Positions 43,955 to 52,042 of a stretch of 64,000 nucleotides of DNA are shown piece after piece. Both the position numbers and the translations under genes were made by a program. The notes beneath the pieces are model-generated. The model had not been told where the DNA came from, searched no databases, and was given only the letters and a program-made list of their open reading frames with translations. Location: NCBI RefSeq assembly GCF_022414595.1, contig NZ_JADWYO010000009.1:62001-126000 (forward strand), given 5' to 3'. Each line of letters starts with the position of its first letter. The first letter of the stretch is position 1. This DNA is from Streptomyces sp. MUM 203J. Lineage in GTDB: Bacteria > Actinomycetota > Actinomycetes > Streptomycetales > Streptomycetaceae.

Positions 43955-44979
43955 GCGGACACAGCGTTCCCGTCGGCGGTCGCCGGTTCTCCGTCGTCAT
44001 CTGCGTCTACACCGAGGACCGCTGGGCGGACATCCTGGCCGCCGTCGACTCCGTACGGCTCCAGTCGCGGTCCGCGCTGGAGACCCTGCTCGTCGTCGAC
44101 CACAACCCGCCGCTGCTGGAGCGGCTCGCCGAGGAGTACGGCGGCGAGGCCGCCCGCGTACGGGTCCTCGCCAACACCGGTCCACGCGGGCTGTCCGCCG
44201 GGCGCAACACCGGGATCGCCGCCGCCAGGGGCGACGTCGTCGCCTTCCTCGACGACGACGCGGTGGCCGAACCCGACTGGCTGCGGCACTTCGACGCCGC
44301 CTACGACGACCCGGACGTCATGGCCGTCGGCGGCAGGACCGAGCCGCTGTGGGCGTCCGGCCGCCGCCCGGTGTGGTTCCCGGAGGAGTTCGACTGGATC
44401 GTCGGCTGTACGTACCGGGGCGTGCCGCCGGGCAGGGTCCGGGTCCGCAACGTGCTCGGCGGGAACGCCTCCTTCCGGCGGGCCGCGTTCGACGCGGCGG
44501 GCGGCTTCGCCACCGGTATCGGGCGGGACGGCGACCGGCGGCCTCTCGGCTGCGAGGAGACCGAACTGTGCATCCGGCTCGGCACCGCCCTGCCCCGGGC
44601 GGTGTTGCTGGTCGACGACCGCGCCGTCATCCACCACAGGGTGCCGCGCGTGCGGGAGCGGTTCGGCTACTTCCGCACGCGGGCGTACGCCGAGGGCCTG
44701 TCGAAGGCCCTGGTGGCCCGCAGTGTGGGGGCAGTCCGGGGCCTGGAGACCGAGCGCCGCTACACGACACGGGTCCTTCCCGCCGGAGTGGCGCGCGGGC
44801 TGCGGGACCTCGTGCTGGGCAGACCCGGCGGCGCGGGGCGGGCCGGGGCGATCGTGGCGGGCGTGGCGCTGGCCGCGGCCGGGTACGCCCGGGGGGTGCT
44901 GCGGGCGCGGCGGGGACGGGGCACGGCGTTCTCGTGGGGCCCCGTCGGAGCCGTGCACGCCGGAGAGGAGCCGCTGTGA
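43951..44979 (+). CDS. GT2 family glycosyltransferase (2)
   Basis: A 342-aa glycosyltransferase. It has FSVVICVYTEDRWADI, then ANTGPRGLSAGRNTGI, and the metal site FLDDDAVAEPDW (about 91-102). ETELCIRLG is the acceptor-site acidic block. TTG start overlapping the previous stop, with GGAG upstream. The C-terminal 60 residues hold one hydrophobic segment. Coupled to the next gene by a GTGA overlap. Confidence 0.87.
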   Translation: MSGHSVPVGGRRFSVVICVYTEDRWADILAAVDSVRLQSRSALETLLVVDHNPPLLERLAEEYGGEAARVRVLANTGPRGLSAGRNTGIAAARGDVVAFLDDDAVAEPDWLRHFDAAYDDPDVMAVGGRTEPLWASGRRPVWFPEEFDWIVGCTYRGVPPGRVRVRNVLGGNASFRRAAFDAAGGFATGIGRDGDRRPLGCEETELCIRLGTALPRAVLLVDDRAVIHHRVPRVRERFGYFRTRAYAEGLSKALVARSVGAVRGLETERRYTTRVLPAGVARGLRDLVLGRPGGAGRAGAIVAGVALAAAGYARGVLRARRGRGTAFSWGPVGAVHAGEEPL

Positions 44980-45794
44980 ACGACGGCCCCCCGGCCCCTT
45001 CGGGGCCGGTCCCGATCCTGATGTACCACGCGGTCGCGCACCGGCCCGCCCGCGCGGTGCGCGGGCTGTCGGTGGCGCCGGAGGCGTTCGCCGCCCAGAT
45101 GATGGTGCTGGCCGAGTACCGCTGCACGCCGCTGACCACGGCCGCGCTGGCCGAGGCGTGGCGGACCGGCAAGCCGCTGCCGGAGCGGCCGGTGCTCGTC
45201 ACCTTCGACGACGGCTACGAGGGCGTGCACCGTCACGCCCTGCCCGTGCTGGCCGAACACGGCTTCCCGGCCACGCTGTTCGTGTCGACGGGCTGGCTGC
45301 GCAGCCCTCACGGCACGGGCGGCGCCCTCGACACGATGCTCGACTGGGACCAGGTGCGGGAGCTGGCGGCGGCGGGCACCGAGATCGGCGGCCACACCCA
45401 CACACATCCGCAGCTGGACCAGGTGGACGACGCCCGGCTGCGGTACGAGGCCGAGCACTGCCGGGAGATCGTCGCCGGGGAACTGGGATCCGCCCCGGTC
45501 TCCTTCGCCTACCCGTACGGCTACTCCGACCGCCGGGTGCGGCAGGCCGTGCGCGCCGCCGGGTACGCGCAGGCCCTGGCGGTCGGCAACGCGTGCGCGC
45601 GACGCGCCCAGGGGCCGTACGCACTGCGGCGGGTCACCGTGCGCCGCTCCACGACGGTCGATGAGTTCCGGCGCCTGGTGCGGGGGCGGGCACTGGGGCG
45701 GCTGTTCGCACGGGACCGGGCGCTGACGAAGGGGTACGCGGTGGTGCGCCGCGCCCGGCGGGCGGTGACGTCGGCCAGGAGGCTCGGGGCCTGA
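44976..45794 (+). CDS. Polysaccharide deacetylase (CE4)
   Basis: A 272-aa NodB-type deacetylase. The catalytic base and metal Asp are in TFDDGYEG, the metal histidines in GGHTHTHPQL, and the substrate groove in YPYGYS. It removes N- or O-acetyl groups from glycans. There is no signal peptide, so it acts on the cytoplasmic side or needs the operon's partner enzymes. GTG start inside the previous stop. C-terminus is Arg-rich. Confidence 0.9.
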   Translation: MNDGPPAPSGPVPILMYHAVAHRPARAVRGLSVAPEAFAAQMMVLAEYRCTPLTTAALAEAWRTGKPLPERPVLVTFDDGYEGVHRHALPVLAEHGFPATLFVSTGWLRSPHGTGGALDTMLDWDQVRELAAAGTEIGGHTHTHPQLDQVDDARLRYEAEHCREIVAGELGSAPVSFAYPYGYSDRRVRQAVRAAGYAQALAVGNACARRAQGPYALRRVTVRRSTTVDEFRRLVRGRALGRLFARDRALTKGYAVVRRARRAVTSARRLGA

Positions 45795-45873
45795 GCGTCC
45801 CGGGGGCACGAGGGCGGGAGTGCGGGCGGCCGGACGGCAAAAACCGGTGCGATGAGGGCAAGGGTGACGGATC

Positions 45874-46974
45874 ATGGGGCGCATGCCTGCCAACCCTCAG
45901 GACGCCCTGCCGATCCGGCTCACCGTCGACGACAGCGACTCGCCGTCGGACGTGGTGGACGCGCTGTTCCTCGGACGTTTCACGACCGGGGAGCAGCCGT
46001 ACGCGCGCAGCCGCTCGCTCGACCGCGTCAAGTCCGGCTCCACGCTGCTCCCGCCCGGGGCGACCGTGCTGCGGACCGCCCGCGGGGAGACCCGCAGCGC
46101 GGTGCTCGCGGAGGGCGAGGGCTGGACGCTGCTGGTGTCCCGCTGGAACCGGGGCGCGGACGTGACGGTCACGGCGGTCGACGAGGAGACGGCCGACCGC
46201 GTGCTGGCCGCCGCCACGGACGGCGCCCAGGACGAGCCCGAGCCTCAGCCGGACGACGTGCCGATGGGGTTCTGGTACCTGTCGCCGCGGCGCGGCCCGC
46301 ACCGCACGTCCCGGCAGATCGCGGCCGGGACGTGGGACGAGGTGCGGCCCAACTACACGGCGCCCGTGGCGGACGCGCTGGACCGGCTGATGAAGACCAC
46401 CCCGGAGGACATCGCGGGCCGGCTCCTGCTGTTGCACGGCCCGCCCGGCACGGGCAAGACCTCCGCGCTGCGCACGCTGGCGCGGGAGTGGCGGGACTGG
46501 TGCCAGGTGGACTGCGTACTGGACCCGGAGCGGCTCTTCTCCGACATCGGGTATCTGATGGACATCGCGATCGGTGAGGACGAGGAGTCCGGCAAGGGCC
46601 GCTGGCGGCTGCTCCTGCTGGAGGACTGCGACGAACTGATCCGGGGCGAGGCCAAGGAAGCGGCGGGCCAGGCCCTCTCGCGGCTGCTGAACCTGACGGA
46701 CGGCCTGCTGGGCCAGGGCCGCAACGTCCTGGTCGGCGTCACCACCAACGAGGACCTGGAGCGCCTGCACCCGGCGGTGGTGCGGCCCGGCCGCTGCCTG
46801 GCACGGGTCGAGGTGGGCCCGCTGACCCGGCCGGAGTCGGTGGACTGGCTGGGGACGGGGGAAGGGGTGCCCTCCGAGGGCGCGACGCTCGCGGAGCTGT
46901 ACGCACTGCGGCGCGGAGTCGGCCCGTTGTCCCTGCCGGAGGCGCGGCAGCCCGGCGCGGGACTGTACCTGTAA
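45874..46974 (+). CDS. DUF5925 / AAA ATPase
   Basis: A 366-aa protein. The N-terminal DUF5925-type domain (about 1-120) is followed by an AAA ATPase with Walker A HGPPGTGKTS (about 190-199), Walker B LLLLEDCDEL and sensor VGVTTNED, then an arginine finger region RPGRCLARVEVG. It is probably a remodelling ATPase; the target is unknown. The ATG at 45874 and one 9 nt later are both possible. It stands alone. Confidence 0.85.
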   Translation: MGRMPANPQDALPIRLTVDDSDSPSDVVDALFLGRFTTGEQPYARSRSLDRVKSGSTLLPPGATVLRTARGETRSAVLAEGEGWTLLVSRWNRGADVTVTAVDEETADRVLAAATDGAQDEPEPQPDDVPMGFWYLSPRRGPHRTSRQIAAGTWDEVRPNYTAPVADALDRLMKTTPEDIAGRLLLLHGPPGTGKTSALRTLAREWRDWCQVDCVLDPERLFSDIGYLMDIAIGEDEESGKGRWRLLLLEDCDELIRGEAKEAAGQALSRLLNLTDGLLGQGRNVLVGVTTNEDLERLHPAVVRPGRCLARVEVGPLTRPESVDWLGTGEGVPSEGATLAELYALRRGVGPLSLPEARQPGAGLYL

Positions 46975-47010
46975 CCGCGCCCAGGGGGAGCGCGGCAGTT
47001 TTTACCGACG

Positions 47011-47046
47011 CGTAACTTCCCATGTGACGCTACCCACACGTAACTT
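47011..47046. repeat. CGTAACTT direct repeats upstream of the lipase
   Basis: CGTAACTT at 47011-47018 and 47039-47046, 28 bp apart. The first sits in TTACCGACGCGTAA, a partial palindrome. Likely activator or promoter elements of the lipase gene. Confidence 0.45.
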
Positions 47047-47157
47047 GGCCTGAAGCGCGCGGCCTCACCCAAGCCGTGCGCCTACCCCCATGAGTGGTCC
47101 GGGCCGCTGGGGCGCATTGTCATCGCCCATTTCCTTGAGCCGCAAGGAGACCACTCG

Positions 47158-48030
47158 ATGGTGCCCTCCCGCAGACACCTCCAGCATGCCCTGAGAGCGC
47201 TGACCGTCCTGCTCCTGACGTTCGCGGTCGCCCTGCTCCCCGCAGGCGCCGCCCAGGCGTCGACCGGACCCAGCAGCGGCTGGAACGACTACACCTGCAA
47301 GCCCTCCGCATCCCACCCCCGCCCCGTCGTCCTGGTCCACGGCACGCTCGGCAACTCGGTCGACAACTGGCTGGGGCTCGCGCCCTATCTCGTACGCCGT
47401 GGCTACTGCGTCTTCTCCCTCGACTACGGGCAGCTGCCCGGCGTGCCGTTCTTCCACGGCCTGGGCCCCGTCGCGGAGTCCGCCAGGCAGCTCGACACGT
47501 ACGTGGACAAGGTCCTGGGCGCGACCGGCGCCGCCGAGGTCGACATCGTCGGCCACTCGCAGGGCGGCATGATGCCCCGCCAGTACCTCAGGTTCCACGG
47601 CGGCGCCGCCAAGGTGAACGCCCTCGTCGCGATCGCGCCCAGCAACCACGGCACCACCCTGAGCGGCCTGACCAAGCTGCTGCCCTACTTCCCGGGCGCC
47701 GCCGAGTTCCTCAGCGAGAAGACCCCCGCCCTGACCGACCAGGCGGTGGGCTCCCCGTTCCTGCAGAAGCTCAACGAGGGCGGCGACACCGTGCCCGGGG
47801 TCCGTTACCACGTCATCGCCACCAAGTACGACCAGGTCGTCACGCCGTGGCGCTCGGCGTTCCTGAGCGGGCCGAACGTCACCAACGTCCTGATCCAGGA
47901 CAAGTGCGCGCTCGACTTCTCCGAGCACGTGACGATCGGTCTGATGGACCGCGTCACCTTCCACGAGGTGGCCAACGCCCTGGACCCGGCGCGGGCCACC
48001 CGGACGACCTGCGCGTCCGTCTTCGGCTGA
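47158..48030 (+). CDS. Secreted alpha/beta-hydrolase lipase
   Basis: A 290-aa secreted lipase/esterase with a signal peptide (about 1-35). The nucleophile elbow is GHSQGG, the oxyanion region LVHGTLGN, and late Asp/His candidates lie in KYDQVVTP and SEHVTIG. Three disulfide-capable cysteines pairs are present. It matches the actinobacterial lipase class 2 group; from memory the S. coelicolor homologue is SCO1735. ATG after AAGGAG. The 3' end is only 7 nt from the LPMO gene on the other strand. Confidence 0.93.
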   Translation: MVPSRRHLQHALRALTVLLLTFAVALLPAGAAQASTGPSSGWNDYTCKPSASHPRPVVLVHGTLGNSVDNWLGLAPYLVRRGYCVFSLDYGQLPGVPFFHGLGPVAESARQLDTYVDKVLGATGAAEVDIVGHSQGGMMPRQYLRFHGGAAKVNALVAIAPSNHGTTLSGLTKLLPYFPGAAEFLSEKTPALTDQAVGSPFLQKLNEGGDTVPGVRYHVIATKYDQVVTPWRSAFLSGPNVTNVLIQDKCALDFSEHVTIGLMDRVTFHEVANALDPARATRTTCASVFG

Positions 48031-48037
48031 CGGTTCC

Positions 48038-49099
48038 TCAGGAAGAGCGGCGGCGGGCCACGCCGAACACGAGCGCCGCGCCCGCCGCCAGCACGACGGC
48101 ACCGCCGACGGCCACGTACGCGGTGGTTCCGGAGCTCCCGGTGGCGGCGAGGTTCTGGTCGTCGCCGGAGGCCTGGGGCGCGGCGGAGCCGGCGGGCTCG
48201 GCGGCCTTCGTGTCGGCCTTCGTCTCCGCCTTCTGCTCGGCCGGGGCCGGGCTGCTCACGACGGGGGACGGCGAACCGGCGTCCTTGGCGTCAGGTGTGT
48301 TGCCGCTGTCACCGCCGTCCGTCGGGGCCGGCGTGGGTGTCGCGTGGTCGTCCCCGCCATGACCCCCGTGGTCGACCGTCGACTTGTCCCGGTTCTCCTC
48401 GATCTGCTCGTCGGTCGGCGCGGACGGGGCGGGCACCGGCCCGGCCTCACTGCCGAAGACCACGTCGGAGCAGGTGTAGAACGCCTCCGGCGAGTCGGAC
48501 CGCTGCCAGACGGAGTAGACGAGGTGGCGGCCGGACCTCTCCGGGACGGTGCCCTGGAAGACGTAGGCCCCGTTCTCCAGTTTCGGGTCGGTGGCCGTGG
48601 CGAACGGCTTGTCCTCCAGGTCCGCCCAGGTCAGCGGCTTGGCCGGGTCGTAGCCGTCCTTCGTCAGATAGAGCGCGAAGGAGCCCCGGTGCGGCGCGGT
48701 CGCCTTGTAGCGGAAGGTGTGGCTGCCGGACGTGAGCGGGCTGGCGGGCCAGTCGGTACGGGGCAGGTCGAGGCCCTTGTACTTGTCGCGGCCCGCGCTG
48801 CACAGCTTCCCGTCCGGGATCAGCTGCTTGTGGCGCCCGGCGGCGTCCCCGATGTTGACCTCGTTCCAGTCGTAGAACGCCTGGGTGCCGCTCACCGCGA
48901 CGGCCGCCTTGCAGGCCGCCGACTTCGGCTGTTCGGGCCCCTCCGCGTGGCAGGCGGCCACCCGGCTCACCGGGTCGGTCATCGATCCGTGCGCGGCGGC
49001 GGGCGCGGCGCCCCCGGCCAGCGCGAACGGCACGGCGGCGGCGACTACGAGAGCGGCTGCCCCGGCACGGCCGGTACGGGACGGACGGTGCTCGGACAT
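48038..49099 (-). CDS. Sortase-anchored AA10 lytic polysaccharide monooxygenase
   Basis: A 353-aa copper enzyme. The signal peptide is cut before H37 (HGSMTDP), which with H137 (APHRGS) forms the histidine brace. The AA10 body extends to about residue 210 (FYTCSDVVFG). A Thr/Pro/Ala/Asp-rich linker follows (about 215-312). The class E sorting signal LAATG (317-321) is followed by a helix and an Arg-rich end. It oxidises cellulose or chitin, here while bound to the wall. Homologue of S. coelicolor SCO1734 from memory. ATG after AAGGAG. Confidence 0.92.
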   Translation of the reverse strand: MSEHRPSRTGRAGAAALVVAAAVPFALAGGAAPAAAHGSMTDPVSRVAACHAEGPEQPKSAACKAAVAVSGTQAFYDWNEVNIGDAAGRHKQLIPDGKLCSAGRDKYKGLDLPRTDWPASPLTSGSHTFRYKATAPHRGSFALYLTKDGYDPAKPLTWADLEDKPFATATDPKLENGAYVFQGTVPERSGRHLVYSVWQRSDSPEAFYTCSDVVFGSEAGPVPAPSAPTDEQIEENRDKSTVDHGGHGGDDHATPTPAPTDGGDSGNTPDAKDAGSPSPVVSSPAPAEQKAETKADTKAAEPAGSAAPQASGDDQNLAATGSSGTTAYVAVGGAVVLAAGAALVFGVARRRSS

Positions 49100-49290
49100 G
49101 GAGGGTCTCCTTCAGGTGTGGGGGGTGGGACTGCGGGCCCCGGGGGATACGGCCCGGGGCGACGGCGGAGCGGTACGGGTGTCCGGCGCGGCCCCCCGAC
49201 AGCACCGGCGGGCCCGAACCGGCCGCCACAGCAAGCACGCTAGCCCCGGAAACCCCCGGAATCCCCTGCTCAGCCCCCTGAACGACGATC

Positions 49291-49318
49291 CTTAGGGCGC
49301 CCTTAAGGTCGCCCTAAG
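49291..49318. promoter_or_regulatory. Nested palindrome upstream of the LPMO
   Basis: CTTAGGGCG, 10 nt, CGCCCTAAG, with the perfect palindrome CCTTAAGG inside the spacer. This layout of three related half-sites suggests a response-regulator or dimeric-regulator site. It lies about 190 nt upstream of the LPMO start. Confidence 0.55.
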
Positions 49319-49349
49319 CGCCTCCTCAGAAAGATCCCCGGCCTTCTGC

Positions 49350-49835
49350 CTACCGCAGTTCGGCTCCCTCACGGGCCCGCGCTTCCAGCTCGTCCAGCGC
49401 GGCCACGGCCCGCGCCGCGGCCTCCGGATCCCGTTCACCGAGCCCGCTGGCCCCGAACTCGTCCTCGTCCAGCCGGAGCACGAGGCTCCGGTCAGCCGAG
49501 ACCCACAGGTCCAGGTCCAGGTCCTCGACGGTGATCCGGTCGGCGGTGACGATCGCGGGGCGGGTGATGTCGCAGTACCAGCCCTTGAACGTGCCGTCGG
49601 CGGCGCGGACCTCCTTGACGGAGTACCAGCGGTCCCGCCGGTAGTGCTCGGTGAAGACGTCGCCGGGCTCGAACCGTACGAACCCGAAGTCCCGGACCCC
49701 GTCGCCCGCCCACCGGGCGCGGACGGTCACCACCGTGCCGTCGTCCTCGACCGGCGTCGCCGGATAGCTGATCTTCACGCGCCCCGCCTTGACGAGCACC
49801 ACTTCGATCACGGCCTCAGCCGACTGTGCGGACAT
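49350..49835 (-). CDS. DUF402 domain protein
   Basis: A 161-aa protein of the DUF402 family, which includes nucleoside-diphosphate phosphatases such as FomD/YgaC. It has FEPGDVFTEHYRRDRWYSVKEV, GWYCDITRP and the metal-binding DLDLDLWV. The GNAT gene upstream on the same strand overlaps its start by 20 bp, so the two form an operon. Confidence 0.85.
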   Translation of the reverse strand: MSAQSAEAVIEVVLVKAGRVKISYPATPVEDDGTVVTVRARWAGDGVRDFGFVRFEPGDVFTEHYRRDRWYSVKEVRAADGTFKGWYCDITRPAIVTADRITVEDLDLDLWVSADRSLVLRLDEDEFGASGLGERDPEAAARAVAALDELEARAREGAELR

Positions 49836-50739
49836 GGCGGACCTCTCCTGCGAAGAACTCGTAGCCGAACCAGGTGTTGACGGCGAGCATCGGGGCGTTG
49901 CCCTCGTCGTTGTGCGTGATGGCCTCCGTGTAACCCGCCGCGCGGGCCCGCCGCAGCGAGTCCGCCTTGGCCAGTTTCGCCAGGCCCCTTCCCCGGTACG
50001 CCCGCATGGTTCCCGTCATGCCCGAGAGGTAGCGGCTCCGCCCGTCGGTGTGGGCGGCGGTGAACGCGGCGACCCGGCCGTCGACCGTGACGACGCTGGA
50101 CAGCCGGTGGTCCAGCAGCGGGTTGCGCCAGGTGGAGTCCAGCCACTCCTCGTAGCTGTCGAACTCGCTCGGGATGTCGGACGGTTCGTCCAGCACCGCC
50201 TCCGCGTCCGCCTCGTACAGGGGGCGCGGGTCGGCCGCGTAGTCGGCGGCGGTACGCAGTTCCACGCCGGGCGGCAGCGCCGCCGGCGCCTCGGGGAGCG
50301 CGGCCCGCGCCAGGTCCAGCCGCTGGAAGCGGGCAGCGCGGCCCGGGCGGTAGCCGCGCCGTTCCGCGAAGGCCCGGCACTCGGGCCGGTCCAGGACCCA
50401 CGCAAACAGGGTCGTCGCCCCCTCGGCCGCCACATGCTCCTCGGCGGCCCGCAGCATCAGCGTGCCCGCGCCCCGGCCCCGGTGGTCCGGGTGGATCACG
50501 GGCGTGGCGAACGCCTGACCGGGCTCGATGCCGTCATGGGCGATGCCGGCATGACCGGCGCCGAGGATCTCGCCGTCCTGCTCCACGACGAACATCCTGC
50601 GTCTGCCGGCGGGGGCGGCGTTCCGGACCTGGGCGAGCAGGGATTCGGGGGTCTCCACGAGGAACGGCAGCGCCGCGCGCCGTACCTGCGTGATCCGGGA
50701 CATGTCTTCGGGAAGTGCGTCACGCACGATCATCGTCAT
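49816..50739 (-). CDS. Tandem GNAT acetyltransferase
   Basis: A 307-aa protein with two GNAT domains (about 3-150 and 165-307), as in mycothiol synthase MshD. The first has the acetyl-CoA loop HPDHRGRGAGTLM; the second has RAYRGRGLAKLAK. It is not MshD by its active-site segments as far as I can tell, so the substrate is unknown. First gene of a two-gene operon with DUF402. Confidence 0.85.
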   Translation of the reverse strand: MTMIVRDALPEDMSRITQVRRAALPFLVETPESLLAQVRNAAPAGRRRMFVVEQDGEILGAGHAGIAHDGIEPGQAFATPVIHPDHRGRGAGTLMLRAAEEHVAAEGATTLFAWVLDRPECRAFAERRGYRPGRAARFQRLDLARAALPEAPAALPPGVELRTAADYAADPRPLYEADAEAVLDEPSDIPSEFDSYEEWLDSTWRNPLLDHRLSSVVTVDGRVAAFTAAHTDGRSRYLSGMTGTMRAYRGRGLAKLAKADSLRRARAAGYTEAITHNDEGNAPMLAVNTWFGYEFFAGEVRHVRTVG

Positions 50740-50811
50740 ATGCGGGGGACGCTATGTCAGGCAGTGCCCGCACCACCCGTCATTTTTCTCCGGCTGCGGG
50801 ACAATCGGACC

Positions 50812-51186
50812 GTGACCCTGAAGATCACCCTTGACCCGAAGTCCGCCACCGCGCCGTACGAGCAGCTGCGCGCCCAGATCGCGGAGCAGGCGCGCACCGG
50901 CCGGCTGCCCGTCGGCTCCAGACTCCCCACCGTGCGCGGCCTTGCCCAGGACCTGGACCTGGCGGCGAACACGGTCGCCAAGGCGTACCGGGTGCTGGAG
51001 GCGGACGGGGTGATCGAAACCCGGGGCCGGGCCGGAACGTTCATCGCGGCGGCGGGCGACGCGGCGGAGCGGCACGCGGCGGCGGCCGCCGCCGCGTACG
51101 CGGCCGAGGTCCACCGGCTGGGCCTCACCCGGAACCAGGCCGAGGCTGCGGTGGCGGACGCCCTGCGGGCGACGTACGAGCCCTAG
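50812..51186 (+). CDS. GntR-family regulator, YtrA type
   Basis: A 124-aa short regulator with only the winged HTH (about 10-75; APYEQLRAQIAEQA, LPTVRGLAQDLDLAANTVAKAYRVLEADGVIETRGRAGTFI) and a short C-terminal helix. YtrA-type regulators usually control ABC transporters, but none is next to it. GTG start with no ribosome-binding site; a GACAAT hexamer lies 7 nt before it, so the transcript may be leaderless. Ends in a strong terminator. Confidence 0.9.
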   Translation: MTLKITLDPKSATAPYEQLRAQIAEQARTGRLPVGSRLPTVRGLAQDLDLAANTVAKAYRVLEADGVIETRGRAGTFIAAAGDAAERHAAAAAAAYAAEVHRLGLTRNQAEAAVADALRATYEP

Positions 51187-51193
51187 GGACCGG

Positions 51194-51229
51194 GCCCCGC
51201 CCGCCCGTCGTGGCACGGGCGGGCGGGGC
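51194..51229. terminator. 15-bp hairpin between convergent genes
   Basis: Perfect 15-bp stem with a 6-nt loop (CGTGGC) between the GntR stop and the Clp-N gene stop; bidirectional terminator. Confidence 0.8.
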
Positions 51230-51238
51230 GCCCCAACG

Positions 51239-51970
51239 CTACTCCCGGTCCTCCTTCCGGGCGGCCCCCAGGGCGGCTGACACGTGCGCCTCGGTGCTCG
51301 CCTTGTCGAGGCCGAGCCCGCTGAGCACGCCCTCGCCGTCCTCCTGCTCCAGCAGCGCCAGCAACAGGTGCTCCGTGCCGACGTGGTTGTGGCCCAGCCG
51401 CAACGCCTCGCGGAAGGTGAGCTCAAGGGCCTTCTTGGCCCGGGCGTCGAAGGGCACGAGGTCGGGCACGGGCTCACCGGAGGGCTCCGGCAGCACCTCG
51501 GCCACGGCCTCCCCGACCGTCTCCAGCGGTACGCCCTGGGCGACGATCACCCGGGCGGCCAGCCCCTCCGGGTCGTCGAGCAGGCCGAGCACGAGATGCC
51601 CTGTGCCGATCTGTGTGTGACCACCCTCGCGGGCCTTGTCCTGGGACGCCACGACGACGTTCCTGGCCCGCGGGGTGAACCTGCCGAAGTCCTGGTTCGC
51701 GTCGAACGCCGGCTCGCCCTTCGTCACGAACCTCTTCTGCGCGGCCTGCCGCGTGACGCCCATGGACTTGCCGATCTCGGTCCATGAGGCGCCGGAGCGG
51801 CGCGCCTGGTCGACGAAGTGGCCGATGAGGTGGTCGGCCACGTCTCCGAGATGGTCAGCGGCGACGACGGCGCTCTGGAGCTGGTCGAGGGCGCCGCTGT
51901 GCACCTTCTTGATCGCCTCGATGAGGTCGTCGAGGCGGACGGGATGGTTCATCTGAGTCGGTTCCACCAT
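51239..51970 (-). CDS. HTH - double Clp-N domain protein
   Basis: A 243-aa protein. The N-terminal part (about 1-85) ends in a HTH (SGASWTEIGKSMGVTRQAAQKRF). Two Clp N-terminal repeats follow (about 98-165 and 178-240; GHLVLGLLDDPEGLA, GTEHLLLALLEQEDGEG). There is no ATPase part, so it is not a Clp unfoldase but could sense or bind substrates for one, or regulate its own gene. Promoter structure suggests autoregulation by its HTH. The ATG at 51970 is supported by leaderless promoter spacing. Confidence 0.85.
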   Translation of the reverse strand: MVEPTQMNHPVRLDDLIEAIKKVHSGALDQLQSAVVAADHLGDVADHLIGHFVDQARRSGASWTEIGKSMGVTRQAAQKRFVTKGEPAFDANQDFGRFTPRARNVVVASQDKAREGGHTQIGTGHLVLGLLDDPEGLAARVIVAQGVPLETVGEAVAEVLPEPSGEPVPDLVPFDARAKKALELTFREALRLGHNHVGTEHLLLALLEQEDGEGVLSGLGLDKASTEAHVSAALGAARKEDRE

Positions 51971-51972
51971 GA

Positions 51973-52017
51973 GGCAACCCTAGGTTGACAGCCGAAGCCC
52001 GTCAACCCGTGGTTGAC
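51973..52017 (-). promoter_or_regulatory. Leaderless promoter overlapped by two operators
   Basis: On the minus strand TTGACG, 17 nt, TAGGGT, ending 7 nt before the ATG at 51970. Two inverted repeats lie 28 bp apart: GGCAACC-N3-GGTTGAC (51973-51989, over the -10) and GTCAACC-N3-GGTTGAC (52001-52017, over the -35). Confidence 0.75.
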
Positions 52018-52042
52018 ATTCTGGAGACGGGTCGACGGCCTC

